A program made the translations under genes and the position numbers. A stretch of 64,000 nucleotides of DNA from Rufibacter sp. LB8 (lineage in GTDB: Bacteria; Bacteroidota; Bacteroidia; Cytophagales; Hymenobacteraceae). The stretch covers positions 744,001 to 808,000 of the forward strand of contig NZ_JADALJ010000001.1 of NCBI RefSeq assembly GCF_014876185.1, given 5' to 3'. Positions 53,632 through 61,700 of the stretch are shown here, piece by piece. The notes beneath the pieces are model-generated. The model ran no database searches. It was not told the origin of the DNA and saw only the letters and a program-made list of their open reading frames with translations. Within the stretch, counting starts at the first letter, position 1; each line of letters starts with the position of its first letter.

Positions 53632-54326
53632 GCCTCTGCCAGCAGCTTCTTCACTAATTCCGGCACGCCCACGGTGGCTTTTTCTTTGATGATGGTCAAG
53701 TTTCGGCGCGAGGTTACATTGGGGTTGGGGTCAATGAAATAGACGGGTGCGTCATGCGGCGCGTAAGACAGCAAACCCGCCGCGGGGTAAACCTGCATGG
53801 AGGTGCCCACAATCATGATGTAATCGGCGGTCATGGTTTCCTGGGCGGCCTGCTCAATCAAAGGCACGGCTTCGCCAAACCAGACAATGTTGGGCCGAAG
53901 TTGGGAGCCTTTCTCACAGACATCGCCCAGGTTCAATTCCCAGCCTTGCATAGGGTAAATCAAGTTTTCATCTTTAGTGCTACGGCTTTCAAACAGCTTG
54001 CCGTGTAAATGCAGGATATTAGTGGAGCCCGCGCGTTCATGCAGGTTGTCCACGTTCTGGGTGATGATGTGCACGTCAAATTTCTGCTCCAGGTTTACCA
54101 AGGCTTTGTGGGCCGCGTTGGGCTCCACGCCAAGGGCGCTTTTCCGGCGTTGGTTATAGAAGTCCAGCACCAGTTCAGGATTTTTCTGCCAGCCTTCCGG
54201 CGAAGCCACGTCCATCACGTCATGTCCTTCCCAAAGCCCGTTGGCGTCTCTAAACGTGGCCAAACCACTTTCGGCGCTGATGCCCGCGCCCGTTAAAACC
54301 ACAATTTTCTGTTTGTTTAAAGACAT
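53628..54326 (-). CDS. cobB: NAD-dependent protein deacylase, sirtuin class III, zinc site lost
   Basis: A 232-residue Sir2-family enzyme removing acyl groups from lysine. NAD motifs GAGISAESGLATFRDANGLW, TQNVDNLHERAG, the catalytic His in LHLHGKLFES and IVWFGEAVP are intact. The four zinc cysteines are not: the first pair is replaced by ESRSTKDEN and only one Cys remains in GDVCEKGSQLRP. This zinc-less form is a known feature of many Bacteroidota sirtuins, as far as I recall. YNQRR fits the desuccinylase Tyr-Arg pair. Confidence 0.92.
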   Translation of the reverse strand: MSLNKQKIVVLTGAGISAESGLATFRDANGLWEGHDVMDVASPEGWQKNPELVLDFYNQRRKSALGVEPNAAHKALVNLEQKFDVHIITQNVDNLHERAGSTNILHLHGKLFESRSTKDENLIYPMQGWELNLGDVCEKGSQLRPNIVWFGEAVPLIEQAAQETMTADYIMIVGTSMQVYPAAGLLSYAPHDAPVYFIDPNPNVTSRRNLTIIKEKATVGVPELVKKLLAEA

Positions 54327-54392
54327 AGAAATGAGAATGAAGAACCAGATAATTTTAAACCTGATGGTTCAGATTACGAAGAAATGAATTTA

Positions 54393-54434
54393 CCTGTTTT
54401 GGCGCTCATTTCCAGAAACGAAGCCAAAAACGGA
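54393..54434. repeat. Degenerate palindromic element
   Basis: CCTGTTTTGGCGCTCATTTCC and AGAAACGAAGCCAAAAACGG. Confidence 0.7.
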
Positions 54435-54595
54435 ATTTAAAATCCTGTTTTTATTTCCTGGAAAGATTTTAGACATATCCTTTAAAAGGACTGAATACCA
54501 AGTGTTTTTCTAGCAAGGCCCAATAGATCTTTTCAGGATGACAAAAAAAAGTGGTCAGTTTACACCAACCATCAACCTATCACCTATAAAAAAAG

Positions 54596-54645
54596 AATTT
54601 CCGTTTTCGGGCTCATTTCTTAAAACGAGCCCGAAAACGGAAATT
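54596..54645. repeat. Palindromic element, copy 19
   Basis: AATTTCCGTTTTCGGGCTC and GAGCCCGAAAACGGAAATT around ATTTCTTAAAAC, 23 bases before the topA stop (minus strand). Confidence 0.97.
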
Positions 54646-54668
54646 TTGAAGAATTGCGAAGGAGCAGA

Positions 54669-57122
54669 TTAACTGGCTTTCTTCTTAGTTGTGGTGGTCT
54701 TCTTTGTTGTGGTGGTTTTTTTGGCGGCTGCAGCTTTGGTGGTACCGGTTGCTTTCTTGGCTGCCGGTTTTTTAGCGGCTGGCGTGTCTGCGGCGGCGGT
54801 TTTTTTCTTGAACCCGCCGCGTGCCGGTTTGTCTGGGGTGTTGGCCGCCAATTCCAGGCATTGCTCCAAAGTCAACTCAGACGGTTCCTGGCCCTTCGGG
54901 ATTTTTACGTTCTTCTTGCCCACCACAATGTAAGGGCCAAAGCGTCCGTTCAGCACGGTCACGTCTTCATTCTCGGGGAACGATTTGATGTGCTTCTCCG
55001 CATCTGCCTTGCGTTTGGCTTCAATCAAAGCAATAGCTTCGGCCTCAGTCACCAGCAAGGGATCCATTTCCTTGGTCAAGGAAAAGTACTTGCTGTTGTG
55101 CTGAATATATGGACCAAACCGACCGATGGCCGCTTTCATTTCCTTGCCTTCAAACTCACCTACCACGCGGGGTAACTTGAACAATTCCAAGGCTTGCTCC
55201 AAAGTGATAGACTCCAAAAACATGCCTTTGCGAAGGCTGGCATAGACTGGTTTTAACTCCGTGCCTTCCACTTCCTCGCCCAACTGCACGTACGGCCCGA
55301 AGCGGCCCAACTTGGCAACAAGCTTCAAGCCTGACACTGGGTCAAGACCTAATTCGCGGGCACCGCTTACGGTGGAGCGTTCCACATCTGCGCTGGCTTC
55401 AATGGTTTTATGGAAACTTGAGTAGAATGTGTCTAACATCTTGTCCCATTGCTTTTTACCAGCGGCAATCTCGTCAAATTCTTCCTCTACTTTGGCAGTG
55501 AAAGAATAGTCAATCACGCTCTCAAAATGGGCCACCAGAAAGTCGGTCACCACCATCGCAATGTCAGTGGGGAAGAGTTTGGCTTTTTCAGCACCGGCCA
55601 TCTCGGTTTTCTTCTGGGTAGCTATTTTGTCGTTCTCCAGCGTGAGCACGTTGTAAGGTCGTTCTTTGCCTTCTCTATTGTCTTTTTCTACGTAACCGCG
55701 TTTCTGAATAGTTGAAATTGTAGGCGCATAGGTAGAAGGACGACCGATTCCCATTTCCTCTAGTTTCTTCACCAAACTGGCTTCAGTGTAGCGCGGGGCC
55801 GGGCGGCTGAACCGCTCGGTGGCCTGCAGGCGCTGCAGCTTTAAATCCTGGCCTTCAGAAAGCGGCGGCAACATGCCTTTCACGTCATCATCGGCTATTT
55901 CTTCATCATCCGTTGACTCCGTGTACACTTTCAGGAAACCCTCAAACCGAATTACTTCGCCGGTGGCGATCAGTTTCTCGGGTTGGCCGCTGATGGTGAT
56001 GGTGGCGGTGGTTTTCTCAATCTCCGCATCGGCCATTTGCGACGCGATGGCGCGTTTTCGGATCAAATCATACAGCCGCTGCTCGTTGCGGTCATCACTG
56101 GCCTGCACGGCGGCAAAATCTGTGGGCCTGATGGATTCGTGGGCTTCCTGGGCTTGCTTAGATTTGGTTTTATACTGGCGCGTCTTCACGTAATTGTCAC
56201 CAAAGGTGCGGGCAATCTCAGCGGCGGCCGCGGTCATGGCTTCCTGCGACAAATTCACAGAGTCAGTACGCATGTAGGAGATTTTACCGGCTTCATACAA
56301 GCGTTGCGCCACTTGCATAGTCTGGGCCACAGAGAATGAAAGTTTGCGGCTGGCTTCCTGCTGCAGGGTAGAGGTGGTGAAAGGGGCGGCTGGTGTGCGC
56401 TTGGTGGGTTTTTTCTCCAGGCTGTCAATGGTGAACGAAGACCCAAGGCAACGCTTCAGGAAATCCTCGGCCTGGTTATGGGTTTTGAACCGCGTGTTGA
56501 GTTCGGCTTCCAGTTTCTTGCCGCCGGCGTCAAAATGCGCGGTCACTTTATAGGCAGATTCAGATTTATGGCGTTCCACTTCGCGCTCGCGCTCCACCAC
56601 CAACCGCACGGCCACAGACTGCACACGGCCGGCAGAAAGGCCAGTTTTAATTTTTTTCCAGAGCACGGGGCTCAGCTCAAACCCTACCAGACGGTCCAGC
56701 ACGCGGCGGGCCTGCTGGGCGTTCACCAAGTTCACATCTATGGTGCGAGGATTATCTATGGCGTTTAAGATGGCGTTTTTGGTGATTTCCCGAAACACAA
56801 TGCGGCGCGTCTTGGCCTCGGTGAGGTTAAGGGCCTCAGACAAATGCCAGCTGATGGCCTCTCCCTCGCGGTCCTCATCAGACGCCAACCACACCACTTC
56901 GGCTTCTTTGGCCAGTTTCTTCAGCTGGGCAATGACGTCGCGTTTGTCAGAATTGATGACGTAGGTGGGTTTGAATCCGTTCTGTATATCAATGGCATTG
57001 TTATCTTTGGGGAGGTCGCGCACGTGCCCGAAGCTGGATTTTACAATAAAATCCTTGCCCAGGTATCCTTCAATGGTCTTGGCCTTGGCCGGCGACTCCA
57101 CAATCACTAAGTTTTTTATCAT
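54669..57122 (-). CDS. topA: DNA topoisomerase I
   Basis: An 817-residue type IA topoisomerase. The Toprim domain has NLVIVESPAKAKTIEG and LASDEDREGEAISWHL; the active-site Tyr is in ISYMRTDSVNLS; and the C-terminal half contains several GRFGPYV(Q) repeats in place of zinc fingers. The last 50 residues are a Lys/Ala/Thr-rich basic tail (AKKPAAKKATGTTKAAAAKK), seen in other Bacteroidota TopA and thought to bind DNA. It is monocistronic. Confidence 0.97.
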   Translation of the reverse strand: MIKNLVIVESPAKAKTIEGYLGKDFIVKSSFGHVRDLPKDNNAIDIQNGFKPTYVINSDKRDVIAQLKKLAKEAEVVWLASDEDREGEAISWHLSEALNLTEAKTRRIVFREITKNAILNAIDNPRTIDVNLVNAQQARRVLDRLVGFELSPVLWKKIKTGLSAGRVQSVAVRLVVEREREVERHKSESAYKVTAHFDAGGKKLEAELNTRFKTHNQAEDFLKRCLGSSFTIDSLEKKPTKRTPAAPFTTSTLQQEASRKLSFSVAQTMQVAQRLYEAGKISYMRTDSVNLSQEAMTAAAAEIARTFGDNYVKTRQYKTKSKQAQEAHESIRPTDFAAVQASDDRNEQRLYDLIRKRAIASQMADAEIEKTTATITISGQPEKLIATGEVIRFEGFLKVYTESTDDEEIADDDVKGMLPPLSEGQDLKLQRLQATERFSRPAPRYTEASLVKKLEEMGIGRPSTYAPTISTIQKRGYVEKDNREGKERPYNVLTLENDKIATQKKTEMAGAEKAKLFPTDIAMVVTDFLVAHFESVIDYSFTAKVEEEFDEIAAGKKQWDKMLDTFYSSFHKTIEASADVERSTVSGARELGLDPVSGLKLVAKLGRFGPYVQLGEEVEGTELKPVYASLRKGMFLESITLEQALELFKLPRVVGEFEGKEMKAAIGRFGPYIQHNSKYFSLTKEMDPLLVTEAEAIALIEAKRKADAEKHIKSFPENEDVTVLNGRFGPYIVVGKKNVKIPKGQEPSELTLEQCLELAANTPDKPARGGFKKKTAAADTPAAKKPAAKKATGTTKAAAAKKTTTTKKTTTTKKKAS

Positions 57123-57274
57123 AGAGGAAATGAGGTGGGCACTGCCCGAAATTTTTTCAAAGATGACGTAATTTTCTGAGACAATGCAAACCGAGGTAGT
57201 GAAGTGGCTTGCTCAGATACTGTAAATAGAATATACCTTTGGGGCCTGAAAAGGTTTTTTAATGACCCTATGCT

Positions 57275-57763
57275 ATGAAAAATCTGCTATTGATGCGCCA
57301 CGCCACCGCCGCTGAAAAAGAGGCCGGGCAAACAGACAGTGACCGGGTGCTCACGCTCTTTGGGGAACGACAGGCGGGCCAGGCAGGCCTTTGGTTGGTG
57401 GAGCAACAGCTGGTTCCGCAATTGGTGTTGTGCAGCCCCGCCGTGCGCACCCGCCACACCTGGGAGCAAGCAGAGGATGCCCTGCCTAAAAAAGTACCGA
57501 TAGAATTTGAAAATGACCTTTACCTGGGTACAGAGCATGATATTCAGTCCATAGTGCAGGGCGTGCATGAAGATGTGGATACGTTGTTGGTGGTGGGCCA
57601 TAACCCTACCATTGCGTTTTTGGCGGCCATGCTTCTGCAGGTACAAGATGAGGAGTTGGCCTTCAGGCCGGCCACCTTGGTTTGGCTGCAGTACAGCGGG
57701 TCCCACTGGCGGGATCTGCGGGCCAAGTCCTGTAAATTAATGGCCAAGTACGTTGGGCAGTGA
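57275..57763 (+). CDS. sixA: SixA-type phosphohistidine phosphatase
   Basis: A 162-residue member of the histidine phosphatase family. The N-terminal LLMRHATAAEKEAG carries the catalytic His with the RHA variant typical of SixA; LCSPAVRTRHTWEQ and LLVVGHNPTIAFLA give the Arg and second His. It likely dephosphorylates HPt or PTS-type proteins. It lies upstream of parA but a palindromic element separates them. Confidence 0.92.
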   Translation: MKNLLLMRHATAAEKEAGQTDSDRVLTLFGERQAGQAGLWLVEQQLVPQLVLCSPAVRTRHTWEQAEDALPKKVPIEFENDLYLGTEHDIQSIVQGVHEDVDTLLVVGHNPTIAFLAAMLLQVQDEELAFRPATLVWLQYSGSHWRDLRAKSCKLMAKYVGQ

Positions 57764-57767
57764 GGAT

Positions 57768-57813
57768 TTTCCGTTTTCGGGCTCATTTCTGGAAATGAGC
57801 CCGAAAACGGGAA
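57768..57813. repeat. Palindromic element, copy 20
   Basis: TTTCCGTTTTCGGGCTC and GAGCCCGAAAACGGGAAA around ATTTCTGGAAAT, 4 bases after the sixA stop. Confidence 0.97.
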
Positions 57814-57887
57814 ATAAATGCGGTAAATAATGTGTAGTTTAGCGCACTATCTAGCCCCAGAAAAATATTTCAGAATCTTTGCAACCT

Positions 57888-58637
57888 ATGGCAGCAACAA
57901 TCGTATCGGTCATCAACCAAAAAGGAGGTACTGGTAAAACCACCACTACCATCAATCTGGGAAGTGCCCTTCAAAAGCAAGGAAAGCGCGTTTTATTGAT
58001 CGATCTGGACCCTCAAGCCAACCTCTCTTATTCACTGGGAATCACGGAGCCAACCTGCACGCTGGCCGATGTCTTTACCGGGCAGCAAAAACTAGCTGAC
58101 TGTCTGGTGGAACGGCATGGCCTCATGGTGGCTCCCGGCTCCAATGACTTGGTGGACATTGAGATTTCCCTGGTGACCCAAAAAGACCGTGAGCGATTTC
58201 TGCAGCAGATGCTGGAAGAGGTGCCCGCGTTTGACTACATTCTCATAGACTGCCCGCCATCGCTTTCTCTTTTAACTGTGAACGCCCTGGCCGCCTCTGG
58301 GGAAGTGCTCATTCCTTTGCAGATGGAAGTGCTTACCCTGCAAGGGCTGGGGCAGATTTTGAATACGGTGAACCAGATCAAAACAACCCTCAACCCCAAG
58401 CTCAGGGTGAAGGGCATTGTGGTGGTGATGTATGACAAACGCCGCAAACTCAGCACCGAGATAGAGGAGTACCTGAAAGAGAATGTGGATGAATACATCT
58501 TCAAACAACGCATCAGGCTCAACGTGAAACTGGCCGAGGCGCCTTCTTTTGGGCAAAGTGTGTTGGATTATGATGCGTCATCTTACGGCGCAAAAGATTA
58601 TATTGGGCTGGCAAGTGAATTTGTGGCCATTAAATAG
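57888..58637 (+). CDS. parA: ParA family ATPase
   Basis: A 249-residue Walker-type partition ATPase. The deviant P-loop NQKGGTGKTTTTIN with the extra Lys lies at residues 9-22; LLIDLDPQANLSYSLG and ILIDCPPSLSLLT follow, and the protein ends with KLAEAPSFGQSVLDYDASSYGAKDY. The start is ATG at 57888; a TTG three codons upstream is possible. No ParB gene follows. The next gene is a cytoplasmic chemoreceptor, so this ParA may position that cluster, as PpfA does for TlpT in Rhodobacter. Confidence 0.93.
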   Translation: MAATIVSVINQKGGTGKTTTTINLGSALQKQGKRVLLIDLDPQANLSYSLGITEPTCTLADVFTGQQKLADCLVERHGLMVAPGSNDLVDIEISLVTQKDRERFLQQMLEEVPAFDYILIDCPPSLSLLTVNALAASGEVLIPLQMEVLTLQGLGQILNTVNQIKTTLNPKLRVKGIVVVMYDKRRKLSTEIEEYLKENVDEYIFKQRIRLNVKLAEAPSFGQSVLDYDASSYGAKDYIGLASEFVAIK

Positions 58638-58719
58638 CCAAAGCACTGGCTTTTTGCCTTTAAATTTAGTAAATTGCTCCTTCGTTTGCACGCAGTAAAC
58701 AGATAGAACTAATTATATT

Positions 58720-58735
58720 GGCAAACTTGTTTGCC
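58720..58735 (+). promoter_or_regulatory. Hairpin in the leader of the poly-HAMP receptor gene
   Basis: GGCAAAC and GTTTGCC form a perfect 7-bp stem around TT, 40 bases before the start codon. There is no T run, so it is not a terminator; it may affect translation or mRNA stability. Confidence 0.35.
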
Positions 58736-58775
58736 CCTAACCAAGACTAAAAAACGCTCTTCAATCATAGATAAG

Positions 58776-61700
58776 ATGGCTTTAGGTAAAAACTTAAAAC
58801 TTAACAAAGACAAATTGATTGGGAAGGCTGAGGCAGGAACGCCTGCAGAAAACAATTCTGAGACAACGCCCAAAACACCGGTGGCTTCCTCAGATGCGTT
58901 GCCAGATGTAGATCCTCTTCCCCCCATGCAAGAAACTGAGCCAAACGCAGACAACTCCCAAACCTCTGGGGCTGCGTTACCAGCCGCCAGTGTGTCTGGG
59001 CCAAAAACACGTGCTGCCGGAAAGACTGAGAAAGAATCATCTAAATCTGAGAAGACGCTGATTATTGGGTCCAGTGACCAAGCCAGAAAGCGCGACGAAC
59101 CACGTCAGGCCGGGCAGGTGCAGGATTCAGACTATATTAATGAACAACTCAACCGCGTACTCTACGCACTTGACGCGTTTAAGAAAGGCGACGTTTCGGT
59201 TCGTCTGACCAAACAGAACAATGACATCTTCTCAGAAATAGCTGAAGCCTACAACTCCATGGTGGAGATGATTGGGGGAGTAGGGGGCGAGGTGTCGCGT
59301 ATCTCCAAAGTAGCCGGAGTTGAGGGTAACCTGAAAGCCCGTGCCTCTGCTGAGAACGCCTCTGGTTTCTGGAAAGACATGATCAACAATATCAACGGCC
59401 TGGTGGACTCCATCGCCGTGCCGGTATTGGAGGTTGGTAAGGTACTGAAGAACATTTCCCGGGGTAACCTGGACGAGACGTTCCAAATTCCCGTGTCCGG
59501 TGACTTTAAGGTCATGGCAGAAACCATTAACCGTACCATTGACAACCTGAACCTTTTTGCCGGTGAGGTAACCCGTGTGGCCCTTGAAGTAGGTACTGAA
59601 GGAAAACTAGGTGGTCAGGCTTCCGTGCCAAACGTAGCCGGTATCTGGAAAGAATTAACGGATAACGTAAACGCGATGGCGTCAAACCTTACCTCTCAGG
59701 TACGGGACATCGCGAAAGTAACCACGGCGGTTGCCCAGGGTAACCTGGACCAGAAAGTAACCGCAGACCTGAAAGGGGAGATGCTCCAACTGAAGGAGAA
59801 CATCAACCAGATGGTGGACTCTCTGAACATCTTCGGTGACGAGGTAACCAGAGTGGCCCGTGAAGTGGGTACTGAAGGAAAATTAGGTGGTCAGGCGAAA
59901 GTGCCAAACGTAGGCGGTGTGTGGAAAGACCTCACCGACAACGTGAACACCATGGCGTCTAACTTAACCTCTCAGCTCCGTGACATTGCCAACGTGGCAA
60001 CCGCGGTGGCGAAAGGTGACTTGACCCAGAAAATCACGGTAAACGTGCGTGGTGAGTTGGCCGAGTTGAAAGACAACTTGAACCAGATGGTGGATAGCCT
60101 TAACATCTTCGCAGATGAGGTAACCCGGGTTGGTAGAGAAGTAGGTACCGAAGGTATCTTGGGCGGCCAAGCCAACGTGCCAAAAGTAGCCGGTATCTGG
60201 AAAGAGCTGACCGACAATGTAAACTCCATGGCTTCTAACCTGACGCTTCAGGTGCGTGACATTGCCAACGTAGCAACGGCTGTTGCCCGTGGTGACCTAA
60301 GCCAGAAAATCACAGTTAATGTTAACGGTGAGCTCCTTCAACTGAAGGACAACCTCAACCAGATGGTGGACTCCTTGAACATCTTCGCGGGTGAGGTAAC
60401 CCGTGTGGCGTTGGAGGTAGGTACTGAAGGGAAATTGGGTGGCCAAGCAAGTGTGCCGAATGTAGGCGGTGTTTGGAAAGACCTTACAGATAATGTAAAT
60501 TCTATGGCGTCTAACCTGACGCTGCAAGTACGTGACATTGCCAACGTAGCAACTGCGGTGGCACGTGGTGATCTAAGCCAGAAGATCACGGTAAACGTGA
60601 AAGGCGAATTAGCCGAACTGAAGGACAACCTAAACCAGATGGTGGACAGTCTGAACATCTTCGCCGGTGAGGTAACCCGTGTGGCAAGAGAGGTAGGAAC
60701 CGAAGGTAAGTTGGGTGGCCAAGCATCAGTGCCTAATGTTGGTGGTGTTTGGAAAGACCTCACCGACAACGTGAACTACATGGCGTCTAATCTGACTTCA
60801 CAGGTGCGTGACATTGCCAATGTTGCGACGGCGGTAGCGAGAGGTGACTTGAGCCAGAAGATTACTGTTGGTGTGAAAGGTGAACTAGCTGAGTTGAAGG
60901 ACAACCTGAACCAGATGGTGGATTCTCTGAACATCTTCGCCGGTGAGGTAACCCGTGTGGCTCTTGAGGTTGGTACCGAAGGTAAACTGGGCGGTCAGGC
61001 ATCAGTGCCAAACGTAGCCGGTACCTGGAAAGCCTTAACTGATAATGTAAACTACATGGCGTCTAATTTGACGCTGCAAGTAAGAGATATAGCCAACGTG
61101 GCAACTGCGGTTGCTCGTGGCGACTTGAGCCAGAAAATCACCGTGAACGTGAAAGGCGAGCTCCTTCAGCTGAAGGACAACCTGAACCAAATGGTGGATT
61201 CCCTTAACATTTTTGCGGGTGAGGTAACCAGGGTTGCGAAAGAAGTGGGAACTGAAGGTAAACTGGGCGGTCAGGCATCAGTGCCGAACGTAGCCGGAAC
61301 CTGGAAAGCGCTTACGGACAACGTAAACTCCATGGCCTCTAACCTGACTTCTCAGGTGCGTGACATCGCCAATGTAGCGACCGCAGTAGCGAGAGGAGAT
61401 TTGAGCCAGAAAATCACCGTTGATGTAAAAGGCGAGCTCCTTCAATTGAAGGACAACCTGAACCAGATGGTGGATAGCCTTAACATCTTCGCTGGTGAGG
61501 TAACCAGGGTGGCAAGAGAAGTGGGTACTGAAGGTATCTTAGGTGGTCAGGCGAATGTTCCTAATGTGGGTGGTGTTTGGAAAGACCTCACTGACAATGT
61601 GAACTACATGGCCAGCAACTTGACTTCTCAGGTACGTGACATCGCGAATGTGGCGACTGCTGTAGCACGCGGTGACCTAAGCCAGAAAATTACTGTTGAT

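Larger units (their letters stand above)
54327..54668. other. Intergenic region with two palindromic elements
   Basis: Between cobB and topA (both minus strand). It holds a diverged copy at 54393 and an almost perfect one at 54596, about 160 bases apart, and no ORF. Confidence 0.55.
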
